DNA from: Microbacterium hominis
GTDB lineage: Bacteria; Actinomycetota; Actinomycetes; Actinomycetales; Microbacteriaceae
Assembly (NCBI RefSeq): GCF_013282805.1
Contig: NZ_CP054038.1
Span: 3,286,001-3,350,000, forward strand
Reading direction: 5' to 3'
Length of the DNA: 64,000 nt
Below are positions 1-8,199 of this stretch, piece after piece. Within the stretch, counting starts at the first letter, position 1, and every line of letters starts with the position of its first letter. The position numbers and the translations under genes are program-made. The notes beneath the pieces were generated by a model. The model ran no database searches and had not been told where the DNA came from. It worked only from the letters and a program-made list of their open reading frames with translations.

Positions 1-840
1 GAGCAGCTCTTCCGGAAGTCGCCCGTCGCGGGTCGCGGCGATGATCTCCGCGCGGTTGTGGGCGACCTCGCCCGGCATGTCGAGGTCGCAGCCGGCGACG
101 ATCCCGGCTACGCGATCGTGGGTGGCGCCCCAGTCGGTCATCACCAGCCCGTCGAAGCCCCACTCGTCGCGGAGGATATCGGTCAGCAGCTCGCGATTGT
201 CGGAGCAGTATGTGCCGTTCAGCTGGTTGTACGCGCACATCACCGTGGCGGGCGCGGCATCCTTCACGATCCGCTCGAACGCGCGCAGATAGATCTCGCG
301 CAGCGCTCGCTCGTCGACGACACTGTCGCCGACGAACCGGAAGTCCTCGTTGGAGTTGGCGGCGAAGTGCTTGACCGAGGTCGCGACGCCCTCGCTCTGC
401 ACGCCCTGGACGAACGCGGTGCCGAAGACGCCCGAGACGAGCGGGTCCTCCGAGAAGTACTCGAAGTTGCGTCCGCACAGGGGGCTGCGCATGATGTTGA
501 CGCCGGGCGCGAGGAGCACGTCGACCTCCAGGGCCGCACTCTCACGCCCGATCGCGGCGCCGACCTGGCGCGCAAGCTCGGGGTCCCACGTCTTGGCGAG
601 GGTGGTGGATGTGGGGAACGAGGTGGACGGCTCCGCCTCGGCGAGGCCGAAGGCACCCGCGTTCGCGCGCACCTTGCGCACGCCGTGGGGTCCGTCGGTG
701 ACGAACAGCTGACGGATGCCGAGCCTCGGCACCCCGTTGGTGTTCCAGGCGCCGACGCCCTCCAGCAGCAGCGCCTTCTCTTCGAGGGTGAGCTGCGCGA
801 CGAGCGTGTCGACCGATGCGGGGGGCGTCGGCGCGGACAT
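1..840 (-). CDS. GH3 beta-glucosidase, N-terminal part (cut by window edge)
   Basis: The first 280 codons of a family 3 glycoside hydrolase are present and the rest lies outside the window. The start ATG at 840-838 overlaps the stop of the upstream transporter gene (TGATG), so the two are translationally coupled. The protein has the GH3 landmarks: TDGPHGVR near residue 48, GRNFEYFSEDP near 123, KHFAANSNE near 157, and the nucleophile Asp about 236 in GLVMTDWGATHD. No signal peptide is seen, so the enzyme should be cytoplasmic and act on a glucoside imported by the neighbouring MFS carrier. The family includes beta-glucosidases, beta-xylosidases and others, so the exact sugar is not fixed. Confidence 0.93.
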   Translation of the reverse strand, partial: MSAPTPPASVDTLVAQLTLEEKALLLEGVGAWNTNGVPRLGIRQLFVTDGPHGVRKVRANAGAFGLAEAEPSTSFPTSTTLAKTWDPELARQVGAAIGRESAALEVDVLLAPGVNIMRSPLCGRNFEYFSEDPLVSGVFGTAFVQGVQSEGVATSVKHFAANSNEDFRFVGDSVVDERALREIYLRAFERIVKDAAPATVMCAYNQLNGTYCSDNRELLTDILRDEWGFDGLVMTDWGATHDRVAGIVAGCDLDMPGEVAHNRAEIIAATRDGRLPEELL

Positions 841-2117
841 CAGCGGACCCCGCGTACGAAGCTCGTGACCACGCCGGTACCGAGCGTGATGACGGCACCC
901 GCGAGGAACAGCGCCGTGTAGTTGCCGCCGGCAGGGTCGCCCAGCAGCAGCAGGCCCGCGCCGATGAGCGGCGCGATCGCGCCGGGGATGGTTGCGCCGA
1001 GGTTGTAGATCGACATCCAGCGTCCGGCCTGGTCGCGCTCGGGGATGAGGTCGCTCGCCATGGCGACGTCGGTGGAGCCGAACATCCCGGCGGCGCCGAG
1101 CACGAACATCACGGCTGCGAAGAACAGCCCGAAGCCGTCAGCGAAGGCCATCAGGGTGAGGCCGATCGCGCTGAGCGCGGAGGCGGTGAGGATGAACACC
1201 TTGCGTCGACGGAGCTTGTCGGACAGCATCCCCGAGGCGACGGCGAAGCTCATCGTGACCAGGATGCCGATGCCGCCCGCGAGTGCGAGCTTCTGGCCCG
1301 CCTCCTCCGCCGTGAACCCGAGCCGATCGGCGAGGAAGTACAGCTGATACGTGGTGAGGAATGCGAGCGCCGTCTGCATGAGGAATTTGCCCAGCCACAC
1401 CAGCGAGAAATCGGGGTGCTTGCGCGGGTTGAAGACCAGCATCCGGAACGTCTCGCCGACGGTCGACTGTTCGACGGGTGCCGTCGAGTCGGGGTAGACG
1501 AGCGTGTAGATCAGCGCGAAGACCGCGAGCACGATCACGGGCAGCACGAACAGCAGCACGAGGTTGCCGGTGAGCAGCCCGCCGATCGTGTAGCCCATCA
1601 CGCCGCCGAGCTGGGTGGCGACGCCCACGATCGCTCCGACCGTGCCGCGCTGCGCCTCGGGCACACGCTCGGCGACGACCGGAATGATCGCCGCGCCCGC
1701 ACCGGCGCCGCCGATGCACACGACGACCCAGCCCACGATCAGCAGCGGCACGGACGGTGCGACGGCGACCAGGACGGAGCCGGCGAGAACCACGACGATG
1801 CCGCCAAGCAGCCACGGACGGCGACGTCCCCACCGCGACCGGGTGTGGTCGCTGAGCACGCCCGCGAGAGGGCCGGTGATGATCGACACCACGGCGCCGA
1901 TCGTGGCCACCAGACCCAGGGTGAGTGCCTTGTCGTGGGGGGCCAGCAGCTGCACCTTGTAGGGAAGGCTGAACAGCGCCGGCATCATGACCGTCAGATA
2001 CAGGCCGAAGTTCATCAGACCGAAAAGGGTCAGGAACAGGCCGCTGACCTTTGTCGGCGCCTCGACGGAGGGCTGGTGCGGGTCGACGACCGTAACGGTC
2101 TCGTCGGTGGGGGCCAT
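840..2117 (-). CDS. MFS transporter, probable sugar/glycoside carrier
   Basis: This 425-residue protein has about twelve hydrophobic segments. The loop DHTRSRWGRRRPWLLGG after the second or third helix fits the A-motif region of sugar-type major facilitator carriers. It is coupled to the GH3 glucosidase that follows it (stop and start overlap), which suggests uptake of a glucoside that the glucosidase then splits. The 110-base upstream gap carries two copies of a palindrome also found before the adjacent lacI-type gene, so local LacI repression is likely. The substrate cannot be read from sequence. The start ATG at 2117 is the first in frame after the operators. Confidence 0.85.
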   Translation of the reverse strand: MAPTDETVTVVDPHQPSVEAPTKVSGLFLTLFGLMNFGLYLTVMMPALFSLPYKVQLLAPHDKALTLGLVATIGAVVSIITGPLAGVLSDHTRSRWGRRRPWLLGGIVVVLAGSVLVAVAPSVPLLIVGWVVVCIGGAGAGAAIIPVVAERVPEAQRGTVGAIVGVATQLGGVMGYTIGGLLTGNLVLLFVLPVIVLAVFALIYTLVYPDSTAPVEQSTVGETFRMLVFNPRKHPDFSLVWLGKFLMQTALAFLTTYQLYFLADRLGFTAEEAGQKLALAGGIGILVTMSFAVASGMLSDKLRRRKVFILTASALSAIGLTLMAFADGFGLFFAAVMFVLGAAGMFGSTDVAMASDLIPERDQAGRWMSIYNLGATIPGAIAPLIGAGLLLLGDPAGGNYTALFLAGAVITLGTGVVTSFVRGVR

Positions 2118-2148
2118 GGGCGGACTCCGATGTCTCGTGGAACAGCGC

Positions 2149-2160
2149 TAGCGCGCGCTA
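2149..2160. promoter_or_regulatory. LacI-type operator 1 before the MFS-GH3 operon
   Basis: TAGCGCGCGCTA is a perfect 12-bp palindrome in the promoter gap of the MFS gene. A near copy lies at 2180-2191, about 31 bp away centre to centre, and another at 3229-3240 before the adjacent LacI gene. Identical spacing of conserved half-sites at both genes supports an operator read by that LacI. Confidence 0.65.
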
Positions 2161-2179
2161 CCAACGTATGTCATTGAGC

Positions 2180-2191
2180 TAGCGCGCGCAA
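2180..2191. promoter_or_regulatory. LacI-type operator 2 before the MFS-GH3 operon
   Basis: TAGCGCGCGCAA matches the site at 2149-2160 in 11 of 12 positions. The two sites bracket the probable promoter of the MFS gene, an arrangement suited to repression or looping by a LacI-family dimer. Confidence 0.6.
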
Positions 2192-2228
2192 GTAGCCCCC
2201 AGCCGAGACAAGCTGCCGAACGCGTGCG

Positions 2229-3215
2229 TCAGGTTGTCTCGCGCGCGATGAGCTCCACCCTCGCCCGCGGACGATCGGCGGGAACGGGCGCGCCGGCCGC
2301 GGCAGTCAGCGCCATCTGCGCGAAGTAGCGCCCGAGACCCGCGATGTCGACCCGGACCGTGCTCAGCGACGGAACCAGGAGCGACGCAATAGGGGTGTCG
2401 TCGTGGCCTACTATCGCAAGCCGCCCCGGCACCTCGACGCCGGAGCGGAGCGCGGCACCGAGGAGCCAGGCCGCCACATCGTCGTTGTAGGCGATCACAC
2501 CGTCGACGCCGGCCGCGAGCAATTCGCCCAGCCGCTCGGCGGCATTCACGGCATCGACCTCCACGGAAGCCACCAGCTCGACTCCAGGGCTGACCGCGAC
2601 CTCCGAGGCCGCGGCGTGGTGGCGGAGCTCCGTGAGGTCGATGAGACGCGGGTCGGCCGCGCCGGCATATGCGAGCCTGGCCCTTCCCCGACCGATGAGG
2701 TGGCGAACCTGGAGCACCGGGCCGTCGCTGAGTTCGTCGAGCACCGAACCGTCCTCGAGGGCCGCGTCGGGCACGATGTGTTCGACGCCGGCCGCACGGA
2801 ATCCTGCGATCTGGTCGCGCGTGAAGGGAGTAAGACCCATCACAACGTCGGGGTTGAGCGTCTCCCAGAGGGGCTGCGCCTTGCCACCCGCGTGCGTGGT
2901 CATGGTGACGAGCGAATAGCCGGCCTCGTCGAGCGCCAATGATGCCTCGTCGAGGTTCGTGCGGAGGTTGTGATCCAGCGGCCAGTCCGGCATGACGAGG
3001 AGCACGATCCTGCTGTGCCCGCTCGCGAGAGCACGAGCCGCGGAGTTCGCGCGGTAGCCCAGGCGCTTGGCCTCAGCGATGACCCGCTCGCGCGTGGCGT
3101 CCGAGATCTTCTGACCCGGGGTGTCATTGAGCACGAACCCCACCGTCGCTCGCGACAGCCCCAGCGATCGCGCCACATCGGCGGCGGTGACCCGCTTGGC
3201 AGTGGTGGCGGGCAT
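2229..3215 (-). CDS. LacI-family transcriptional regulator (local glycoside regulon)
   Basis: A 328-residue LacI/GalR repressor. The N-terminal helix-turn-helix reads VTAADVARSLGLSRATVGFV, followed by a hinge region (YRANSAARALASG) and a periplasmic-binding-like sensor domain. The start at 3215 is chosen because AGGAGG lies directly upstream and the HTH begins at residue 8. A longer frame to 3437 is possible but its first 74 residues look like non-coding relic sequence. The promoter contains an operator-like palindrome (3229-3240) that recurs twice before the MFS gene downstream, so it probably represses itself and the MFS-GH3 pair and is relieved by a sugar. Confidence 0.9.
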   Translation of the reverse strand: MPATTAKRVTAADVARSLGLSRATVGFVLNDTPGQKISDATRERVIAEAKRLGYRANSAARALASGHSRIVLLVMPDWPLDHNLRTNLDEASLALDEAGYSLVTMTTHAGGKAQPLWETLNPDVVMGLTPFTRDQIAGFRAAGVEHIVPDAALEDGSVLDELSDGPVLQVRHLIGRGRARLAYAGAADPRLIDLTELRHHAAASEVAVSPGVELVASVEVDAVNAAERLGELLAAGVDGVIAYNDDVAAWLLGAALRSGVEVPGRLAIVGHDDTPIASLLVPSLSTVRVDIAGLGRYFAQMALTAAAGAPVPADRPRARVELIARETT

Positions 3216-3228
3216 CGGACCTCCTGGC

Positions 3229-3240
3229 TTGCACGCGCTA
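3229..3240. promoter_or_regulatory. LacI-type operator before the lacI gene (autoregulation)
   Basis: TTGCACGCGCTA, read on the plus strand, differs at one position from TTGCGCGCGCTA, the reverse complement of the 2180-2191 site. It sits just upstream of the strong ribosome-binding site of the LacI gene, which suits autorepression. Confidence 0.55.
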
Positions 3241-3339
3241 GCACGGCCACGGTAGCACCCGACTGCCGTCACGCCCCCCGATCTCGTGCCGATCTCGCCG
3301 ACGTGACCCGTTCTGCCGCGGAATCGCGCGGCTTCCAGA

Positions 3340-3460
3340 GCCTGACCAGATTTCTCGACCGCGACAGGCCGCTCGCGACACACGCGACGCACTCGGCTCT
3401 CATCAGCGCACGCGACCCTCGGCATGCTCGGGGTCACCTGGGGGTCACCCGGCGCGATCC
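3340..3460 (-). pseudogene. Relic related to an integrase 3' end (copy A)
   Basis: On the minus strand this stretch contains GGGTGACCCCCAGGTGACCC followed by a run similar to 37868-37995, including GATTCCGCGGC. Frame fragments read GDPQVTPSM in both places. The intact integrase at 58537-59667 ends with a comparable proline/glycine-rich tail (GDPWGTPDP). It is interpreted as the worn remnant of an integrated element's edge. It lies in the 315-base gap between the six-hairpin glycosidase end and the LacI promoter, where no gene is seen. Confidence 0.4.
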
Positions 3461-3530
3461 CATCAGACCCCTATCGTCCCGAAGACCAGCCGTGCGGGAC
3501 TTGATCGCGCGGCCCTGTCGGAGACCAGCC

Positions 3531-5951
3531 TCAGTGGCCAACGCCTGCCCCGGCATCTGCGTTCGCGGCGGCGACCAGGCCGTCGATCGCGGACTCGGGA
3601 AGCGCTCCGTTGCTCATCGCGACCAGCTGCGTGAGGGGAGCTCCGCGCAGCGGTGCCAAGCTGGACGACGTCGCCCCCATTCGGGACAACAGGCCTTCGA
3701 GGACCGATCCTCCAACCGGGTGATCGAGCCATTCGCCGATCGTCGACTGCGCCGAAAGAGGGCGCGCCGGTTGCGGTGCAACAAGTTCTCGCGGCGGTTC
3801 GACACGGAAACGACGCGCGTCGAATGCGCCGCCTTCGTGCGAGGGGGCGAAGCCCTCGAGGGTCGCGTTCCAGCCTGGGGTATCGAAGCAACCTGCTTCG
3901 GCGAGCAAGGCCACGGCGAGGAGCAGTCCGCCGTTGCCGGGGAGATAGAGCGGAAGCATGCTCCCCATCTGCGGGTTGTGGCCCACTGCTGTGTACCGGT
4001 TCTTGTCTTCCGACCGCAGGAGCGCGTCGATCGCGAGCGCCGGTTCGTCCAAGCGTGCAGCGGTCATCGCCATCACCGGGAAATCCCATCCCCATGCGGT
4101 GGGCCAGTCCCACGAGCCCCAGATATCGGCGAGCGTCGCGCGCATGATCTCCGGATCGATCAGCGGCGTTGCCGGGACGACGCCGTACGCCATCAACAGA
4201 GAGGGGTGGTCGTCGCGACGCAGCGGCTCCCGCGACGCGACGGCGGCATATCGCCCACCGTCGACGTACGGTGCGTCGAGCCCGTCCTGTACGCGGGCCC
4301 AGTGGTCGTTCCTCGCGAGGCCTGCCCGCTCACGCCACCGCTGGGCGATCTCCAGCCCGAACCACCAGTAGGCGAGCTCGAACGTCGGGTCTGTTGTCGC
4401 GCGGGGGTCGTAGAACTCCTGCGCCGGCATGATGGGCGGGCCGAGATGGAAGACGCCGGCGCGCTCCTCGGTGAACGCCGCCATGAAGGCAGCAGTTTCG
4501 AAGACGACCTCTGCGTAGTCGTTCAGCAGTCGACGCCTGTCGACGTCCGACGACGCGTTCCAGACCGATTCGAGCATGTGCAGGATGTGGGGCTGCTGCC
4601 AGGCGAGGAGCGATCCGATGTCGCTGGGCGATTCCTCACCTTCCGGTCCCGTCTGCTTCGGCCATCGGGCGCCTGGGTAGTTCTGACGGGCGGCCGTGGC
4701 ACGTGCCTGGTCGAGGATCGTGGGATACCAGGCGAGGCTGCGTTCGAGAAGGTCGGGGCGCCCCCACGACGCGAAGTGCGCGCCGTGCCAGAGGTGCATC
4801 TCGAGGTGGAACTTGCCCTGCCAGGAGTTGGTGACCAGTCCCGTCTCCGCCGGGGGCAGGTGACCAGCCGAGTGGACACGGGTGAGGTACTGCGAAAGGA
4901 CGACGCGCCGCTCAAGTTCGTGTGCGCGCGGGTCGGTGCTGCCTGACAGATCGATCGCCGCGCCGCTGAGCCAGAACGCCGCCCAGGACTCCGCGGACGA
5001 CGCGCGAACTACGTCGAACGACGGCAGCGGCTCAGTGTCGGCGTTGTCCGAGAAGCGAACCACGACATCGATACGCTCTGCCGACGTCTCGATCACGAAG
5101 TGGTGAGCGGAGTCCCCGCGGACGACCGAGCCGTGAGACACGGCGATGTCGGTGACGTACTGGGTCGTGTCGAGGGTCCTGCGAATGCGAGCGGTGCCGT
5201 CGGGTTCGACAGACAGATCGCTGCGGTGCGCGTCAACGGCCGACCAGTCGTCGGTCGTGAAGAAGCCATCGCTCGCGTACGGGAACCGGACCACGATCCT
5301 CGCCCGCCCGCTCACGAGCAGGCGGGTCTCGATACGGAACGCGACGATCGCGCCGTCGGCTGCACTGACGGTCTCGACCTGAACCCGCTCGCCGGCGTAG
5401 GTGAACTCGCTGGTGAGCACGCCGGTCCACAGGTCGAGCTCTTGGTGCGGCTCGCCCAGCACGCGCGGGTCGGTCTCGCAGTCCGACCCCGCGTGGCTGC
5501 GAAGCTCGACGCCGATTCGGCCGAGGTCGATGCGTTGCGGGTTCGCGTTCAGCCAGGCGCCGGGCTTGAACTCATCGGTCACCGCTCCCGTCATCGCGCC
5601 CATCATGTCGTGCTTGTCGGGGTAGATGACGGGGCCGCGAGCCGTCTCGTACGTCGTCATCGCGTCGCCCAGAACGTACCCCTCAGGATTGGGCATCGAA
5701 TGCCAGCCCCACGAGCTCATGGTCGTCGTGTTGACGACGGTGCGACCCTCGCGGTGGCCGGCGACGGGGTCGTGGAACGCGGAGAAGGACTGCATGCCGG
5801 TCAGGTCGGCGTTGAACGCGAAGTCACCGTTCCCCACCGAAACAACGTTCTCGGGGTCGGCGCCGTGAAGAATCACCTTGTGTCGGCCGACGACCGCGGC
5901 CCGGTCGATCGACACGCCGTCGCCGGTCAGCCGGGCCTGTTCGGTGGTCAC
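3531..5951 (-). CDS. Six-hairpin-type glycosidase-like protein with a GH3-like C-terminal module
   Basis: An 806-residue protein with an N-terminal beta-sandwich-like region (NPENVVSVGNGDFAFNADLT near 34) and a helical barrel region rich in W/H/D motifs (LETGL, NSWQGKFHLEMHLWHG, WGWDFPVMAM), typical of (alpha/alpha)6 glycosidases related to GH65/GH95-like groups. The family cannot be named from sequence alone. The last 80 or so residues (LSAQSTIGEWLDHPVGG ... LTQLVAMSNG) closely resemble the tail of the GH3 enzyme encoded just upstream. The start is GTG at 5951, overlapping the GH3 stop (GTGA). There is no signal peptide. It is the last gene of a five-gene operon MFS-GH1-GH2-GH3-this gene, so it likely trims the same imported glycoside. 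Confidence 0.8.
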   Translation of the reverse strand: MTTEQARLTGDGVSIDRAAVVGRHKVILHGADPENVVSVGNGDFAFNADLTGMQSFSAFHDPVAGHREGRTVVNTTTMSSWGWHSMPNPEGYVLGDAMTTYETARGPVIYPDKHDMMGAMTGAVTDEFKPGAWLNANPQRIDLGRIGVELRSHAGSDCETDPRVLGEPHQELDLWTGVLTSEFTYAGERVQVETVSAADGAIVAFRIETRLLVSGRARIVVRFPYASDGFFTTDDWSAVDAHRSDLSVEPDGTARIRRTLDTTQYVTDIAVSHGSVVRGDSAHHFVIETSAERIDVVVRFSDNADTEPLPSFDVVRASSAESWAAFWLSGAAIDLSGSTDPRAHELERRVVLSQYLTRVHSAGHLPPAETGLVTNSWQGKFHLEMHLWHGAHFASWGRPDLLERSLAWYPTILDQARATAARQNYPGARWPKQTGPEGEESPSDIGSLLAWQQPHILHMLESVWNASSDVDRRRLLNDYAEVVFETAAFMAAFTEERAGVFHLGPPIMPAQEFYDPRATTDPTFELAYWWFGLEIAQRWRERAGLARNDHWARVQDGLDAPYVDGGRYAAVASREPLRRDDHPSLLMAYGVVPATPLIDPEIMRATLADIWGSWDWPTAWGWDFPVMAMTAARLDEPALAIDALLRSEDKNRYTAVGHNPQMGSMLPLYLPGNGGLLLAVALLAEAGCFDTPGWNATLEGFAPSHEGGAFDARRFRVEPPRELVAPQPARPLSAQSTIGEWLDHPVGGSVLEGLLSRMGATSSSLAPLRGAPLTQLVAMSNGALPESAIDGLVAAANADAGAGVGH

Positions 5952-8179
5952 TCTCCGCCCCCTCCGGCGTTGGCCATCGCCAGCATGCCGGCGATCTGCT
6001 CTGGCCCGATCTGCCCGCCGCTGAACGCGACCATGCGATTCAGCGGAATCTGCGCCATCATCATCGCGGTGTCACTGCCCATCGCATCGTCGTTGCTCGC
6101 CCCTTGTGTGGCCTGGCGCGCGCTCATCGAGGCGATCATCGGCCCCGCGACAGGGTGCTGCATCAGCTCCCCGAGCGTCGATCGCTCGCTCAGCGGGCGG
6201 CGAGTCTCATCTCCGACGATCTGCGCGCCACCGATGACACGGATGTCGCGACTCGATGCCCCGACCGACACCTCGTAGTCGCCACCTTCGACCACCCACG
6301 CCGAGACGCTCTCGTCCCAGTACGCAAGGTCCGCGCGCGGAATGTCGAAGACGACCGCCTCGGATGAGCCAGCGGCGATCGCGACATTCGCGAACGCCTT
6401 CAGCTCACGAGGCGCACGGGGGACGCGGGAGCCTCGCTTGCCGACGTAGGCCTGGACGACCTCGCGTCCGTCCCTGTCACCGGTGTTGTCGACGGTCACC
6501 GCGATACGCAACCCTCCGTCGACAGCGTCGACAGCGTCGACAGCGATGTCACGGTAGCGGAAGGAGGTGTACGACAGGCCGTGCCCGAAGGGGAATGTGA
6601 CGTCCAGGTCGCGCGCGTCGTACCACCGGTAGCCGACGAAGACTCCTTCGGTATACCGCACCTCGGAACCCGTCCCGGGGAAGGAGAGGAATGCGGGGAC
6701 GTCCTCGAGCCGCTGCGGAACGGTCTCACTGGTACGGCCCGACGGATTCACGACGCCGAAGAGCACATCCGCGACGCCTCCGCCGAACGCCTGGCCGCCC
6801 AGAGCACCGTCGATGATCGCGGGAGCCGACCTTTCGATCTCCGCCAGACGTACGACGCCACCATGGCTCAGAACCGCCACGGTACGAGGCTGGGCAGCCA
6901 CGACAGCTCGGAGGAGTTCGACCTGGTCGCCCGGGATGTCGATGTGGGCGCGGTCGAAGCCTTCAGACTCGTCGTGCTCCGCCAGACCGAGGAACACGAT
7001 CGCCGTGTCCGACGCTCCTGCAGCGATGACAGCCTCGTCGCGCAGAGCGGTGGAGTCGCCCGACGCCCCGAAGCCTGCGGCGAACGTGAGCTCGGCTGCG
7101 GGTGCGAGCTCCCGGATCTCATCGAGCGGGATGTCGACGCGGATCGCATTGACGTGCGAGCTGCCGCCACCCTGGAACCGGGGCGCTCGAGCGAACTCGC
7201 CGATCACCGCGATGCGTCCGTCGAGTGCGAGGGGCAGAAGATCACCGTCGTTCTTGAGCAGCACCATGCTGCGCGCGGCCGCCTCGCGGGCCAGGGCGTG
7301 ATGAGCGTCGAACTCCACGACGGGAGCGCGGTCTGCTGAGGCATCCCGAGATCGCTCGAGCAGGCGGGTCACGTTCGCAGCAGCCTTCGCCACGTCTTCG
7401 GCATTCAACACTCCCGCCTCGACCGCAGCGACCACCGCGCTATCGGATACGGCGTGGCCACCGGGCATTTCGAGATCCATGCCGGCAGCGACCGAGGAGA
7501 CGCGATCGTCGACGGCGCCCCAGTCACTGAGGACCGCCCCGTCGAAACCCCACTCGGTGCGCAGGACATCCGTCAACAGCCAGTTGTTCTCGCAGGCATA
7601 CTGGCCGTTCACACGGTTGTACGCCGCCATCACGGTCCACGGCTTCGCCTCGCGGACGACCTTCTCGAACCCGCGAAGATAGATCTCGCGCAGGGGCCTC
7701 TCGTCGACCACGGAGTCGGACCGCATCCGGTCAGTCTCGGAGTTGTTCGCGGCGAAGTGCTTCACGGACGCACCGACACCGCCCGACTGCAGGCCTTCCA
7801 CCCACGCCGCGCCGAGTGTTCCCGTCAGATGCGGGTCTTCGGAGAAGTACTCGAAGTTGCGCCCCGCACGAGGGTCGCGCTTGATGTTGATCCCGGGGCC
7901 GAGCAGCACTCCGACGCCGTAGTGCCGTGCCTCGGCTGCCAGAGCCTGACCGACGCGCGCGACGAGTTCGGGATCCCACGACTGGGACAGTCCCGCTGCG
8001 GGCGGGAAGCAGGTGGCGGGCTGGCTGGGCGCGATACCGACGTGGTCGACGGCGGCGTCCTGAGCACGCACACCGTGCGGACCGTCGGAGAGCACGATTG
8101 CCGGGAGGCCGGGTGCGGCCTTCGTCTTCCAGAAGGACGCTCCGCTGCCGAGCGCTGCCTGTTCCTCGAGCGTATTCAC
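5948..8179 (-). CDS. GH3 beta-glucosidase with C-terminal extra module
   Basis: A 743-residue family 3 glycoside hydrolase. It shows SDGPHGVR near 31, KRDPRAGRNFEYFSEDP near 100-116, KHFAANNSETD near 140, nucleophile Asp about 219 (AVLSDWGAVDD), a second domain, and a C-terminal fibronectin-III-like domain (PFGHGLSYTSF, residues about 520-655). After that comes a roughly 80-residue extension (LSERSTLGELMQHPVAG) shared with the next gene's product. GTG at 8179 is the likely start, with CAGGAG about 9 bases before it. Residues DAVDAVDG are encoded by three tandem 9-bp repeats at 6518-6544. It is probably cytoplasmic and is part of the MFS-led operon. Confidence 0.92.
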   Translation of the reverse strand: MNTLEEQAALGSGASFWKTKAAPGLPAIVLSDGPHGVRAQDAAVDHVGIAPSQPATCFPPAAGLSQSWDPELVARVGQALAAEARHYGVGVLLGPGINIKRDPRAGRNFEYFSEDPHLTGTLGAAWVEGLQSGGVGASVKHFAANNSETDRMRSDSVVDERPLREIYLRGFEKVVREAKPWTVMAAYNRVNGQYACENNWLLTDVLRTEWGFDGAVLSDWGAVDDRVSSVAAGMDLEMPGGHAVSDSAVVAAVEAGVLNAEDVAKAAANVTRLLERSRDASADRAPVVEFDAHHALAREAAARSMVLLKNDGDLLPLALDGRIAVIGEFARAPRFQGGGSSHVNAIRVDIPLDEIRELAPAAELTFAAGFGASGDSTALRDEAVIAAGASDTAIVFLGLAEHDESEGFDRAHIDIPGDQVELLRAVVAAQPRTVAVLSHGGVVRLAEIERSAPAIIDGALGGQAFGGGVADVLFGVVNPSGRTSETVPQRLEDVPAFLSFPGTGSEVRYTEGVFVGYRWYDARDLDVTFPFGHGLSYTSFRYRDIAVDAVDAVDGGLRIAVTVDNTGDRDGREVVQAYVGKRGSRVPRAPRELKAFANVAIAAGSSEAVVFDIPRADLAYWDESVSAWVVEGGDYEVSVGASSRDIRVIGGAQIVGDETRRPLSERSTLGELMQHPVAGPMIASMSARQATQGASNDDAMGSDTAMMMAQIPLNRMVAFSGGQIGPEQIAGMLAMANAGGGGE

Positions 8180-8199
8180 GATCAGAATCTCCTGGGTGA

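Noticed and set aside
3216..3437. 74-residue N-terminal extension of the first LacI
   Set aside because: It lies upstream of a strong AGGAGG site and covers the operator and a relic sequence.
6518..6544. Three 9-bp tandem repeats (GTCGACAGC)
   Set aside because: They lie inside GH3 and only add DAV residues in a loop; no sign of a CRISPR or a functional repeat array.
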